From contig CAMECH010000007.1 in assembly GCA_945913015.1 (NCBI GenBank), positions 1 through 64,000 on the forward strand: a DNA stretch of 64,000 nt, given 5' to 3'. Both the position numbers and the translations under genes were made by a program. Below, in pieces: positions 27,089-37,048 of the stretch; the stretch's first letter is position 1, and each line of letters opens with the position of its first letter. Below the pieces are notes generated by a model. The model did no database searches, was not told where the DNA came from, and saw only the letters and a list, made by a program, of their open reading frames with translations. This DNA comes from an uncultured Bacteroides sp. (GTDB taxonomy: Bacteria; Bacillota; Clostridia; Lachnospirales; Lachnospiraceae).

Positions 27089-29635
27089 TTAGTCAATCTT
27101 GAACAGTCCTATTACCTGCTCTAATTCCTCTGCATTCTTATCCAGCTTTTCAGCTGCCGCATTCAGTGCCTCAACGGCCTTCATCTGCTTGTCCGCAGCA
27201 ATTGTTACTTCTTCTGCTGTCGCAGCAGTTTCTTCTGATACTGCTGAAATATTGCTTATTGAAGATATTGATTCTGCCTTTGAGTCCGCAATATCATCAA
27301 TTCCTGCCGTTATATTACTCAGATTATTGATAAGCTCAGCAACCTGATTCTGAATATCATTAAACACAACCACCGCATTCTTAAGAGATTCCTCCTGCAC
27401 AGAAACAACATCCTCTGCTTTCTTTGCTGTACCTACTGTTTCTCTTGTCTTTGAAGTTATGTCTTCAACGATTTCCCTAATCTGATTAACCGATTCAACA
27501 GACTGGTCTGCAAGCTTTCTGATTTCATCCGCAACTACTGCAAAACCTCTTCCTGCCTCTCCCGCTCTGGCAGCTTCGATTGAAGCATTAAGTGAGAGAA
27601 GATTTGTCTGGTCTGCAATCTCATTAATTGTATTAATGATTTTCTCAATTGCTTTTGTTGAATTTTCAAGTGTCTGTATACCTTCAATTACCTCACTTGT
27701 TATATCAACTGTATCATGAACATTATTATTGAGAACATCGATAGTGTCAAGTCCGGACTTTACAATCTCTCTTGTAGATTCTGCAATCTCCGCAATCTTC
27801 TCAGAGTTATCCGACACCAGATTAATCTTGTCAGAGAGTAAATCCATCTGCCTCATACAGCTTTCAGAATCATCAGCCTGCTGTACTATTCCTGTTTCTA
27901 TTCCGTTAATGGCTTCGGTAATCTCTTTTGTTGCATCAAGCAACGTATGTACACTTCCGGTAACAATCTCTGCGGACTCATCAACCTTCCCTGATACAAC
28001 TTTTGTATCATTAATCAGGCGTTTCATCTTTACAATCATATCATTGATTCCGTCAGCCAGATTTTTAAACTCGTCTTTGCGCTTTACATTAATTGATACC
28101 GTAAAGTCACCTTCTGCCGCCCTGCTTATATTTGCAATGATTTTCCTTATCACGTCGCTTATACTGGTTGCCATCAGGCATCCGATTAAAATAGCACCTA
28201 CAAGTGATATTATAATCATTGTTATTGTAATTATTTTGATTGTATTTGCCTGTGCAACAATTACACTCTTTGGAACAAGTGCACAAACCATAAATCCGTC
28301 AGACTCAGTTTTGGAATAAATGAAAAGCTGCTCCCTGCCATCATATTTAACATATGAATATCCGGAAGTTTCTTCTGATTCAAGTGCTTTATTATAGAAG
28401 TCCTTATCTGAAAAATATATTCTGCCTTCCTCAACTTCGCCTGCCTTTGAAACAACATTTTCTCCCAAATCAGGCGCTACCAGTGCCACAATACTCTTAT
28501 TGCCAAGGTCAATGCTGGTAAGCGCATTCAATATGTATTCCTCATCAATATCAAAGAACATATAACCGACACCGCGCTTCGATGTTCCCAAAAGCTGTCT
28601 TGCATATGAAACGCCATAACCGCCTGAGCTGTGTTCGTCTATATACTTATGACTTGAAAACCATGCCGAGCGTTGTGTATCTATCACTTTAGCTTCATCG
28701 GTAGCTTTTATTGCGGTGTACTCAGAGCCTGACAGTGAGCAGGTTGTAGAATACAAATCTTTTCCGTTTTTTCCGAAAAGATATACACTCTTAATCTGCT
28801 TATTGGTTGTTGTAAGAGAAGTCACCTGCGTTCTGATACTTGAGAATGCATTAGCTTCCTCTGTATTGCTGTTCTCATAACTTCCGGAATAGTACTCCTG
28901 CACAACAAGCGTGTTGGCAAGGTCATTAGCCACTGCTTTTATGTTGGAAAACATAAGTTCATAATACTCAGCAGTTTTTTGGATTGTTGACTGTGCCGAT
29001 GTCTCAAAGCTTCCGGTAACAGCCTTTGAAGCCGTGGTGTATGACAATACACCAAGTATAATAATAAGCACAACCGGAAGTATAAATCCGGCAATCAGTT
29101 TATACCTTATTGAATACAACTCTGACGGAATTTTGAAATTAAAAGATGGAATGTTGATTTTTTTCTTCTTTCCGCCATGATTTTCTTCCACACGCTCTAT
29201 GTCACAAAGTTCATCAGATATCCTGCCATCCGTCTCATCACATACCTGATTGTCTGCTTCGTCACATATTTCACCGGTCTTGTCAACCGTTTCCTGTGGT
29301 TGTAAATCACCTTCTGCCTGCTCAACAGAAGCTTCCGATGTTTCTGATGTTTCTGATGTTTCAGTTGTTTCTGATAACTCAGATAATTCTTCCGATTCAG
29401 ATATTCCTGCCTGTGCAATTTCAGGCTGTTCTTCTGCTTGTATGTCTTCCCACTGTTCAGTTTCCGACTGCTCTTCTGTCTGCATGTCTTCCGGCTGCCC
29501 GGTTTCAGGTTGCTCTTCTGCCTGTACCACTTCCGGCTGCTCAGTTTCTGACTGGACTTCTTCTGCCTGTACTCGGTCTGATATATTTATATCATCAGAT
29601 TCTTTGCTTTCAAGAAGTTCTTCGTCTTTTGCCAT
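27089..29635 (-). CDS. Methyl-accepting chemotaxis protein with long acidic N-terminal tail
   Basis: About 848 residues. Residues 1-155 are an extremely acidic, low-complexity cytoplasmic tail with degenerate repeats ([20 protein letters not shown], then [13 protein letters not shown]) and end in a GGKKKK patch. TM1 is at about 180-199 ([20 protein letters not shown]). An extracellular Cache-like domain follows, then TM2 ([20 protein letters not shown]), HAMP, and the MCP signalling coiled coil with the tip [24 protein letters not shown]. Ordinary MCPs have only a few residues before TM1. The start at 29635 follows AAGGAGGTGTTTAC. No che genes are adjacent. Confidence 0.9.
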   Translation of the reverse strand: MAKDEELLESKESDDINISDRVQAEEVQSETEQPEVVQAEEQPETGQPEDMQTEEQSETEQWEDIQAEEQPEIAQAGISESEELSELSETTETSETSETSEASVEQAEGDLQPQETVDKTGEICDEADNQVCDETDGRISDELCDIERVEENHGGKKKKINIPSFNFKIPSELYSIRYKLIAGFILPVVLIIILGVLSYTTASKAVTGSFETSAQSTIQKTAEYYELMFSNIKAVANDLANTLVVQEYYSGSYENSNTEEANAFSSIRTQVTSLTTTNKQIKSVYLFGKNGKDLYSTTCSLSGSEYTAIKATDEAKVIDTQRSAWFSSHKYIDEHSSGGYGVSYARQLLGTSKRGVGYMFFDIDEEYILNALTSIDLGNKSIVALVAPDLGENVVSKAGEVEEGRIYFSDKDFYNKALESEETSGYSYVKYDGREQLFIYSKTESDGFMVCALVPKSVIVAQANTIKIITITMIIISLVGAILIGCLMATSISDVIRKIIANISRAAEGDFTVSINVKRKDEFKNLADGINDMIVKMKRLINDTKVVSGKVDESAEIVTGSVHTLLDATKEITEAINGIETGIVQQADDSESCMRQMDLLSDKINLVSDNSEKIAEIAESTREIVKSGLDTIDVLNNNVHDTVDITSEVIEGIQTLENSTKAIEKIINTINEIADQTNLLSLNASIEAARAGEAGRGFAVVADEIRKLADQSVESVNQIREIVEDITSKTRETVGTAKKAEDVVSVQEESLKNAVVVFNDIQNQVAELINNLSNITAGIDDIADSKAESISSISNISAVSEETAATAEEVTIAADKQMKAVEALNAAAEKLDKNAEELEQVIGLFKID

Positions 29636-29687
29636 GTAAACACCTCCTTTGTGAATTGTGTTTTTCATACCAGCTTCATCTGATTTA

Positions 29688-29716
29688 ATTTTACAATATT
29701 TTACATTTCAGTGCAA
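29688..29716 (-). promoter_or_regulatory. Probable sigma-A promoter of the MCP gene
   Basis: On the minus strand, TTGCAC (29711-29716) and TAAAAT (29688-29693) are 17 bases apart, about 50 bases upstream of the MCP start. I see no sigma-D-type motif. Confidence 0.55.
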
Positions 29717-29751
29717 TTAATTCATTGTCATATAATAGTTAAAATACTGAT

Positions 29752-31536
29752 TTATTCCTGAACAGTCTTAAGTGACAATTCCTCAAGCTGCTTGTCATCA
29801 ACAGTTCCCGGAGCCTCTGTCATAAGACATGACGCATCCTTTACCTTAGGGAACGCAATAACATCTCTGATGCTGTCACATTTTGCCATAAGCATTACAA
29901 GGCGGTCAAGGCCATATGCAAGGCCTGCATGAGGCGGAACACCATATTTAAATGCATCAAGCAGGAATCCAAACTTCTCATGAGCCTCTTCCTTTGTAAA
30001 GCCAAGAGCCTCAAACATTTTCTCCTGAACATCACTTTGATGTATTCTTACACTTCCTCCTCCGATTTCAGTGCCGTTAAGTACGATATCATACGCCTTG
30101 GCACGTACTGCTCCGAGGTCAGTATCAAGCTTGTCTAAATCCTCTTCCATAGGCATTGTGAACGGATGATGCATCGCAACATAGCGGTTTTCCTCGTCAG
30201 ACCATTCAAACTGCGGAAATTCCGTTACCCACAGGAATTTATATTCATTCTTATCAAGAAGCCCCATCTGCTCGGCCAGCTCTATTCTTAATGCGCCAAG
30301 CACATTCCATACAATCTTGTTGCGGTCAGCCGCAAACAGAAGCAAATCGCCTGCCTCGCCTTCCATAGCCTCTATAAGTGCCTTCATCTCATCTTCTGTC
30401 ATAAACTTTGAAAATGAAGATTTGTAAGTGCCGTCTTCGTTAATCGCAATATAAGCAAGACCTTTTGCACCATATCCCTTGGCAAAATCAACAAGTGCAT
30501 CTATTTTCTTGCGAGGCATTGCCCCCTGTCCCTTGGCATTGATACCACGGACTGAGCCTCCGTTTTCAAGTGCACCTGTAAATACGCCAAATCCACATCC
30601 GACCACAATGTCCGATACGTTATGAAGTTCCATTCCAAAACGCAAATCCGGCTTATCTGAACCAAACCTGTCCATCGCTTCCTGCCATGTCATTCTCTGA
30701 ATCGGAAGCTGCACATCAACATTAAGAATCTCTTTGAATAAATATGCCAGAAGTCTCTCATTTACATCAATTACATCATCAATATCCACAAACGAAAGCT
30801 CCATATCAATCTGTGTAAATTCAGGCTGTCTGTCAGCACGAAGGTCCTCATCGCGGAAGCATCTTGCTATCTGCATATAGCGGTCATATCCTGAGCACAT
30901 CAGAAGCTGCTTGTAAAGCTGAGGTGACTGCGGAAGTGCATAAAAATGTCCCGGATGCACACGGCTCGGCACAAGATAATCACGTGCCCCTTCCGGAGTA
31001 CTCTTGCAGAGCATAGGAGTCTCTATTTCAAGGAATCCTTCATTGGCAAGAAATGCTCTTGTAAGCGTTGCCACACGGCTTCTCATCATGATATTTGCCT
31101 GAATGTCAGGTCTTCTCAGATCAAGATATCTGTATTTAAGCCTTAAATCCTCTTTTGTGTTCGAATCTGCCTCAATAGGAAATGGCGGTGTCTCTGCCTC
31201 CGATAAAATTCTAAGCTGTGTTGCAACAACCTCTATATCACCTGTCTTCAGATTTTCATTAACAGCACCCGAACGCTTCTCAACTTTTCCGGTTACTGCA
31301 ATTACAAATTCATTACGGATTGTTGATGCCTTTTCAAAGCCTTCTTTTCCGATACTGTTTTCATCAAACAAAATCTGAAGAATACCGCTTCTGTCTCTCA
31401 AATCCACAAAAATAAGACTGCCCAGATTACGTCTTTTCTGAACCCATCCCATAACTGTTACTTCTCTGCCTGCATCTGCACTGCCAAGCTCTGTACAGCG
31501 GTTTGACCTTTTAAGTCCCTGCATTGATTCTGCCAT
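29752..31536 (-). CDS. aspS: Aspartyl-tRNA synthetase
   Basis: About 594 residues, a bacterial-type AspRS. It has an N-terminal OB-fold (VTVMGWVQKRRNLGSLIFVDLRDRSGILQ), class II motif 2 (ARCFRDEDLRADRQPEFTQIDMELSF), a GAD insertion domain, and motif 3 (GLAYGLDRLVMLM). The start at 31536 follows AAAGGTGG; the tracked start at 31560 overlaps that site. It is downstream of hemZ. In many Firmicutes hisS lies between them; here it does not. Confidence 0.96.
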   Translation of the reverse strand: MAESMQGLKRSNRCTELGSADAGREVTVMGWVQKRRNLGSLIFVDLRDRSGILQILFDENSIGKEGFEKASTIRNEFVIAVTGKVEKRSGAVNENLKTGDIEVVATQLRILSEAETPPFPIEADSNTKEDLRLKYRYLDLRRPDIQANIMMRSRVATLTRAFLANEGFLEIETPMLCKSTPEGARDYLVPSRVHPGHFYALPQSPQLYKQLLMCSGYDRYMQIARCFRDEDLRADRQPEFTQIDMELSFVDIDDVIDVNERLLAYLFKEILNVDVQLPIQRMTWQEAMDRFGSDKPDLRFGMELHNVSDIVVGCGFGVFTGALENGGSVRGINAKGQGAMPRKKIDALVDFAKGYGAKGLAYIAINEDGTYKSSFSKFMTEDEMKALIEAMEGEAGDLLLFAADRNKIVWNVLGALRIELAEQMGLLDKNEYKFLWVTEFPQFEWSDEENRYVAMHHPFTMPMEEDLDKLDTDLGAVRAKAYDIVLNGTEIGGGSVRIHQSDVQEKMFEALGFTKEEAHEKFGFLLDAFKYGVPPHAGLAYGLDRLVMLMAKCDSIRDVIAFPKVKDASCLMTEAPGTVDDKQLEELSLKTVQE

Positions 31537-31585
31537 TTTTATAATCCACCTTTCTGCCATTCCTTATGGCACAATTAATCATCAT

Positions 31586-33019
31586 TTATTTTATTAAATC
31601 CATAAGCTGCTCAAAAACCGGTCCGTTCTTCCGTCCAAGCATTTCATCGATTCTTTCTGTATAGTCCTTTACGCTCTTTACATTTTCAATTCTCTCAATT
31701 CTTACTGAGCCGTCATCCTTTGGAATAACAATTTTGGTTGAAGCTCCTGCGCCGAGTGCAACGATTGATTGCTTCTCTTCCATGATAAGTATATTGTAAA
31801 TGCATTCCATACCCGGAATTGCGTAACCTACATTTTCAAAGTTACCTGCCATATTTTTCTGACGGTACATATAATACGGCTCCATTCCCAAATCTTTGGC
31901 ACATGCCGCTGCGCTGTCAATTATCTCATCTGTGTTATTCAGCGCATATGCACGGTATTTATCGCGCCATACATTAAGCGCTGCCGCACGTTTTATAGCA
32001 AGTGAATGGACTGTAAGACTCTCAGGTCTCAGCTTTTTAACTTCATCAAGCGTATGCCTGATTTTTTCTTCATCCTCTCCCGGAAGTCCCATTATCAAAT
32101 CCACATTTATATTGTCAAATCCACACTGACGGGCCATTGCAAATGCTTCAATAACCTGTTCTACGGTATGCCTGCGTCCGATTATATCAAGCGTTTCCTG
32201 ATTCATCGTCTGCGGATTAATGGATATTCTCTGCACTCCATGCTTTTTAAGCACTTTAAGCTTCCCTGACGTAATACTGTCAGGTCTTCCTGCCTCAACC
32301 GTAAACTCGCATGAAGCCGACACATTAAAGCTTTTCTTTACCTTGTCAAGCAGCCTGTCCAACTGGTCTTCACTAAGCGTTGTAGGCGTTCCGCCGCCAA
32401 AATATACTGTATCAGGTCTCTTTCCTTCAAGTTTTCCGCTGACATAATCAATTTCTTTAAAAAGAGCCTGCAAATAATCCTCAACTCTGTCTTTCCACAC
32501 TTCAAGAGGATATGATGTGAATGAACAGTAAAGACAGGTCGTAGGACAAAACGGAATTCCTATATACAGGCTGTATCCCTTTCGGTAATCAATTCTTTCA
32601 AGTATGTCAAGCTCCTTGTGTGCCACCTGAAGTGCAAGCTTAGCTTTGTTCTCCGAGACAAAATGAACATCTCTGAATGTTTCAATCACCTTACTGTCAT
32701 CATATCCTTCTTCAAGCATACCGACTGCAATTTTACTTGGTCTTACTCCTGTAAGTTTTCCCCACGGGAGCGTACGCCCGGTAAGCTTTGAAAGCTGCCT
32801 GTAAAGCTCTGTTTTAAATTCTTCATGCAAAAAACGCTTTTCCCTGCCGTCATTTTGCGGCGTCCATGCTTTAATAATAATCGACTCATCTTTGCCGGAA
32901 ATCTCATCACTTTCAGCGATTTCCTGCTCTGTTGTCACTTCCGTTCTCGGAAAAAATGACTTTATAAGAGCCACTGCATCATCATAAAATTCAAGGTCGT
33001 CTATTTTAAGATGTATCAT
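31586..33019 (-). CDS. hemZ: HemZ-type coproporphyrinogen dehydrogenase (radical SAM)
   Basis: About 477 residues. The radical-SAM cluster motif lies in IPFCPTTCLYCSFTS (CxxxCxxC) and is followed by DTVYFGGGTPTTLSEDQL and INPQTMNQETLDIIGRRHTV. A long N-terminal extension distinguishes HemZ from HemN/HemW, and the surroundings (rel, MBL, aspS) are those of hemZ in Bacilli and Clostridia. Its true substrate in anaerobes is not settled. The ATG at 33019 lies one base past the MBL stop, so translation is probably coupled; the tracked start at 33088 would run inside the MBL gene. Confidence 0.85.
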   Translation of the reverse strand: MIHLKIDDLEFYDDAVALIKSFFPRTEVTTEQEIAESDEISGKDESIIIKAWTPQNDGREKRFLHEEFKTELYRQLSKLTGRTLPWGKLTGVRPSKIAVGMLEEGYDDSKVIETFRDVHFVSENKAKLALQVAHKELDILERIDYRKGYSLYIGIPFCPTTCLYCSFTSYPLEVWKDRVEDYLQALFKEIDYVSGKLEGKRPDTVYFGGGTPTTLSEDQLDRLLDKVKKSFNVSASCEFTVEAGRPDSITSGKLKVLKKHGVQRISINPQTMNQETLDIIGRRHTVEQVIEAFAMARQCGFDNINVDLIMGLPGEDEEKIRHTLDEVKKLRPESLTVHSLAIKRAAALNVWRDKYRAYALNNTDEIIDSAAACAKDLGMEPYYMYRQKNMAGNFENVGYAIPGMECIYNILIMEEKQSIVALGAGASTKIVIPKDDGSVRIERIENVKSVKDYTERIDEMLGRKNGPVFEQLMDLIK

Positions 33020-33020
33020 A

Positions 33021-33644
33021 TTATCTGTTACTTTTTTCCCATCCAATCTGTGTTTCTTCTCCATGTCCCGGATAGACGTTTGTTTCATCAGGAAGCGTCA
33101 TCAGCCTGTTTGCGATTGACTCCATAAGCTTTCTGCTGCTTCCTGTAGGTAAATCAGTTCTTCCCATACCCTCACAAAAAAGCGTATCCCCGCTTAACAG
33201 TATGCCTTCATCACTAAGATAATAGCACACACTTCCTTCAGTATGTCCCGGTGTTGCAATAACATGAAATGTAAATCCCGCAAGTTCAATGTCATCGCGG
33301 TCATGCACCGGATGCTCTGCTTTAACTGTACACGTACAGCCAAAATCAGCCGACAGATTAAGTGCTGCATCTGCTGCCAGATTCTGTTCGTCCGCTCCCA
33401 TATATACCGGTATTCCGTATTTTGTCCGTATCTTATCAACAGCAAGGATATGGTCAAAATGTCCGTGTGTGAGAAGGACAGCAACGGGTTTTACATTATT
33501 GTCACTTATTACCTGCGAAATTGCCGGTTCATCTGCTCCCGGGTCTACAATAACTGCCTCTTTCGTATCATTATTCACAAGAATATAGCAGTTTGTAGAA
33601 ATAGCACCAACCACTTTAGTTATTAATTTAAGTCTGCTGCTCAT
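33021..33644 (-). CDS. Metallo-beta-lactamase-fold hydrolase (glyoxalase II-like)
   Basis: About 207 residues with the zinc motif LLTHGHFDHILAV (HxHxDH), a further His in ATPGHTEGSVCYYL, SGDTLFCEGMGRTDLP, and the final His in VYPGHGEETQIG. This is the YcbL/YqgX-type small hydrolase often found beside rel in Firmicutes; the substrate is unknown, with glutathione- or bacillithiol-type thioesters possible. The ORF track extends it to 33770 through the repeat element; the ATG at 33644 (MSSRLKLITKVVG) follows GGAATGGAGATTAGT and is the real start. Confidence 0.9.
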   Translation of the reverse strand: MSSRLKLITKVVGAISTNCYILVNNDTKEAVIVDPGADEPAISQVISDNNVKPVAVLLTHGHFDHILAVDKIRTKYGIPVYMGADEQNLAADAALNLSADFGCTCTVKAEHPVHDRDDIELAGFTFHVIATPGHTEGSVCYYLSDEGILLSGDTLFCEGMGRTDLPTGSSRKLMESIANRLMTLPDETNVYPGHGEETQIGWEKSNR

Positions 33645-33801
33645 ACTAATCTCCATTCCGCAGACGCTTATGCGTCGGAGGAATCGCGAGCCAAATATCA
33701 GATTTGGCTCTGCGATAATGGCTTGTTTGTGGCGCCTGCGACACAAACAGCCGTGTGAAACATATGCCATCGGGCATATGTTTCACACTAATCTCCATTC
33801 C
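33645..33801 (-). repeat. Multi-hairpin intergenic repeat, copy A (rel-MBL)
   Basis: About 157 bases with four stem-loops in a row: GACGC/GCGTC, then GAGCCAAAT/ATTTGGCTC, then GTTTGTG/CACAAAC, then a perfect 16-base stem GTGTGAAACATATGCC/GGCATATGTTTCACAC. It is bracketed by a perfect 15-base direct repeat, ACTAATCTCCATTCC (33645-33659 and 33787-33801), which is the MBL gene's ribosome-binding region read in reverse. It aligns along its whole length with copy B upstream of argC. There is no transposase inside. It may be a MITE-like insertion. Confidence 0.88.
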
Positions 33802-33834
33802 AAGAATGCTTACGCCGAAAGATTTTTCACACTA
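33802..33834 (-). repeat. Truncated unit of the multi-hairpin repeat at the rel stop
   Basis: Directly after copy A, the sequence AAGAATGCTTACGCCGAAAGATTTTTCACACTA carries only a GCGTAAGC-like piece and the TTTTTCACACTA end. The rel stop codon (TAG) lies in this end. It looks like a second, deleted unit nested against copy A. The window's first 12 bases, TTTTTCACACTA, are the same end motif. Confidence 0.55.
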
Positions 33835-36162
33835 GCCCGTTGTTCTTTCAATATCATCTACACCCGGTATATTGCGAAGTTTATCAACGATTCTTTGAAG
33901 CTCTTCCCTGCCGTGGATGTCGAATCCAATACTCAATGTTGCCTTATCATGCTTATTAACACGGCAGTTCATATTCTTGACATCAATATTAGCTTCTGTA
34001 AGCACCCTTGATACATCCACAAGAAGACCTGTACGGTTCATTGCATAAATATTGATTTCGGCACTGTAAGTATCCTTTGTTGCCGCCTCATTCTGCCACT
34101 CTGCATCTATAAGACGCGCTCTTTCATTAGCCGGAAGATTCAACACGTTAATACAGTCTGTTCTGTGTATTGAAATACCTCTTCCTCTCGTTACAAAACC
34201 TACAATCTCATCTCCCGGAACAGGACTGCAGCATCTTGAAAAACGCACTGCCACATCATGTACGCCTTTGACGATAATTGCATTTTTAGAGCCGCCTCTG
34301 CCGGAAGATTTCTCCTTTGCAGACTCCGGTATTGCCTGCAGAATATCAGTATCCGTAAGCTCTGACTTACGCTTTTTCTCATATTCTTCTACAAGCTTAT
34401 TTACGACCTGACCTTCCTTAAGGGCACCATGTCCTACGGATGCCATCATGGAATCCCAGTCCTTAAATCCGTACTTTGTAAGACATTTTTCCACAAACTC
34501 AGGCTTTGTATAATCTGAAAGCACAAGCCCTTTTGATTTTACATATTTGTCAATGAGCTCTTTTCCGCGTAAAATATTATCCTCTTTGAGTTCCTGCTTG
34601 AACCACTGGTTAATCTTATTACGCGCCTGTGTACTCTTTACTATCTTAAGCCAGTCACGGCTTGGTCCCTTTGAATTCTGGGAGGTGATAATTTCAATTC
34701 TGTCACCGTTCTTAATCTGATAATCAATCGTCACAAGCTTTCCGTTAACTCTTGCACCAACCATTTTGTTGCCGACAGCTGTATGGATGCTGTACGCAAA
34801 ATCTATCGGTGTCGAGCCTGTCGGCAGGTTCTTTACATCACCTGTAGGCGTAAAGCAGTAAACACTGTCTGAAAACAAATTCAAATCATTCTTAATTGAT
34901 GACAGGAATTCCTTGTTATCAGACATATCGCGCTGCCACTCAAGTATCTGTCGAAGCCAGCTAAGCTTAGCCTCTTCATTCTGATTACCCGTTTCACCTG
35001 CTTTGCCCTCTTTGTACTTCCAATGCGCAGCAATACCATATTCTGCCGTACGATGCATTTCGTAAGTACGAATCTGTATTTCAAACGGCTGGCCGTTAGA
35101 AGCGATAAGCGTTGTGTGCAGAGACTGATACATATTCTGCTTCGGCATTGCAATATAATCCTTAAAACGCCCTGGAATAGGCTTATACATCTCATGTATG
35201 ACGCCAAGCGCCGCATAGCAGTCTTTGACAGTCTCAACTTTAATTCTGACCGCAAACAGGTCGTATATCTGGTCAAGTGTCTTATTCTGATTTACCATTT
35301 TGCGGTAAATGCTGAAGAAATGCTTGACTCTTCCGTCAATCTCCGCCTCAATTCCGGCATTTTCAATGTGCATCTTCACTTCTTTGATTATGCTCTTAAT
35401 AAATGCCTCGCGGTTTTCTTTATTCATATTTATCTGATTGACAAGGTCCTTATACACGTCCGGCATAAGATACTGCATTGATAAATCATCAAGCTCAACC
35501 TTGATTTTGGAAATACCGAGGCGGTGTGCAATCGGTGCATAGATTTCCATTGTCTCACGTGACTTTTCTATCTGCTTTGCCGGTGTCTGGTACTGCATTG
35601 TCCTCATATTATGAAGGCGGTCTGCCAGCTTAATCATTATTACTCTGATATCCTTTGCCATCGCAAGGAACATTTTTCTTAAATTTTCAGCCTGTATCTC
35701 AATCTTGTCATGCTCGTAATTTAACTGGGTCAGTTTTGTTACGCCATCAACAAGAAGCGCTACCTCCGCACCGAATTCTTCCGTTATCTGCTCCGTTGTC
35801 ATAACGGTATCTTCCACAACATCATGCAGAAGTCCGGCAATAATCGTTTCCTTGTCAAGTTCAAGTTCCGCAAGAATTATGGCAACACAAACAGGGTGAA
35901 TTATATATGGTTCACCCGATTTACGAAACTGCCCTTCATGTGCTTTATATGCAATTTTGTAGGCTTTCTCAATCTGAGACATGTCGGCTGACGGATGATA
36001 TTTTTTTATTGTCTCCACCAGCTGGCTGTATAACACCTCCGGACTTGTAAAGTCTGCCGGCGCATCAAGCGATATCTCTTCCGCATGATGTTTTCTGCTG
36101 CCTGCGACATCCATTACTGCATCATCAGCCCCATCAACCTTAATAACATTGTTTTCTGTCAT
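33832..36162 (-). CDS. rel: Bifunctional (p)ppGpp synthetase/hydrolase Rel
   Basis: About 776 residues. The hydrolase HD domain carries HPVCVAIILAELELDKETIIAGLLHDVVEDT with the HDxxED set intact. The synthetase domain carries RVKHFFSIYRKMVNQN and YAALGVIHEMYKPIPGRFKDYIAMPK. A TGS domain (VYCFTPTGDVKNLPTGSTPIDFAYSIH), a conserved Cys/His region (RFSRCCSPVPGDEIVGFVTRGRGISIHR) and a C-terminal ACT domain follow. It makes and degrades the starvation alarmone in response to ribosome stalling. The start at 36162 is preferred over 36174; the upstream ATG overlaps the weak GGTGA ribosome site. Confidence 0.96.
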   Translation of the reverse strand: MTENNVIKVDGADDAVMDVAGSRKHHAEEISLDAPADFTSPEVLYSQLVETIKKYHPSADMSQIEKAYKIAYKAHEGQFRKSGEPYIIHPVCVAIILAELELDKETIIAGLLHDVVEDTVMTTEQITEEFGAEVALLVDGVTKLTQLNYEHDKIEIQAENLRKMFLAMAKDIRVIMIKLADRLHNMRTMQYQTPAKQIEKSRETMEIYAPIAHRLGISKIKVELDDLSMQYLMPDVYKDLVNQINMNKENREAFIKSIIKEVKMHIENAGIEAEIDGRVKHFFSIYRKMVNQNKTLDQIYDLFAVRIKVETVKDCYAALGVIHEMYKPIPGRFKDYIAMPKQNMYQSLHTTLIASNGQPFEIQIRTYEMHRTAEYGIAAHWKYKEGKAGETGNQNEEAKLSWLRQILEWQRDMSDNKEFLSSIKNDLNLFSDSVYCFTPTGDVKNLPTGSTPIDFAYSIHTAVGNKMVGARVNGKLVTIDYQIKNGDRIEIITSQNSKGPSRDWLKIVKSTQARNKINQWFKQELKEDNILRGKELIDKYVKSKGLVLSDYTKPEFVEKCLTKYGFKDWDSMMASVGHGALKEGQVVNKLVEEYEKKRKSELTDTDILQAIPESAKEKSSGRGGSKNAIIVKGVHDVAVRFSRCCSPVPGDEIVGFVTRGRGISIHRTDCINVLNLPANERARLIDAEWQNEAATKDTYSAEINIYAMNRTGLLVDVSRVLTEANIDVKNMNCRVNKHDKATLSIGFDIHGREELQRIVDKLRNIPGVDDIERTTG

Positions 36163-36272
36163 GTAAATCACCATCTTGCTTTCTTATGATTTTTGCACGC
36201 CATTAAAGCTCACACGTACAAGATGCTTAATGTATCTATTATACTTATAAAAAAAGCAAATTGCAATACCAA

Positions 36273-37016
36273 TCAAATAGTGTTGTCAAGCAGTTCGAGC
36301 GATTTCATTCTCTTGTCAATTATCCTTGAACGTATACGCCCGACAATATACGACAATTCCTTCAGGACACTGTCACTCACAGTAAATGTGTACATCTTTT
36401 CAAGTCTTGCCGAAACTATGTACTGAAGTGTATATGCGCATGACTCCGAAATTGCCACGCAGTCATTGACCAGGTGTGCACAGTCAGCACAGACCATTCC
36501 GAACATCTGCATTGAAAAATAGTTAATCTTATTACTGTTTCCGCATTTAACACATTCAAAAAGCCCCGGGCACTCTCCGTTAATACTCATCAGTTTAAGC
36601 TCATATATGTATCTTATAAGCTCATTGGGAATTGCCTCCTTTCCAAGTGCTTTAAGCGTCACATACAAAAGGTTAAGCATCTGTGAAGCTTCGAGATTCT
36701 CTCTTCCGTAATAATCCGCCAGTTCAGCAAAGTAGCATGCATAACATACCGAATCATAATCTCCTGTAACTTCCGTAAAATAATGGGATATATCTGCTTT
36801 GCGGACATCATATGAAGTTCTGCCCTCATACATTTCAAATTTACCGAACGCAAACGGCTGGGTGACTCCCATAAGCGGCGAATTCATTCTTCTTGAGCCC
36901 TTGGCAAATGCTGAAATCTTACCCCGCTCCTTTGTAAGCAGTACTATTCTTCTGTCAAATTCACCCACGGGCAGCGAGGATAAAACCATCCCCGTCACCA
37001 TTATGACATTTCCCAT
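36273..37016 (-). CDS. recO: DNA repair protein RecO
   Basis: A 247-residue RecO with an N-terminal OB-fold (GMVLSSLPVGEFDRRIVLLTKERGKISAFAKGSRR) and a zinc-binding set (CPGLFECVKCGNSN, then MVCADC), which completes the four-Cys pattern. It helps RecR load RecA on SSB-coated DNA. GGAAAGG lies six bases before the ATG. It follows era by about 30 bases, the usual era-recO order. Confidence 0.93.
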   Translation of the reverse strand: MGNVIMVTGMVLSSLPVGEFDRRIVLLTKERGKISAFAKGSRRMNSPLMGVTQPFAFGKFEMYEGRTSYDVRKADISHYFTEVTGDYDSVCYACYFAELADYYGRENLEASQMLNLLYVTLKALGKEAIPNELIRYIYELKLMSINGECPGLFECVKCGNSNKINYFSMQMFGMVCADCAHLVNDCVAISESCAYTLQYIVSARLEKMYTFTVSDSVLKELSYIVGRIRSRIIDKRMKSLELLDNTI

Positions 37017-37048
37017 TACAAACCTTTCCTGCTGCCGTAATACGCAGC

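Noticed and set aside
33645-33770. N-terminal extension of the MBL hydrolase in the ORF track (MAYVSHGCLCRRRHKQ...)
   Set aside because: It is translation of the repeat element. The same peptide (HKQAII-PNLIFGSRFLRR) precedes ArgC in the track, and both genes have a good ribosome site and family-type start after it.
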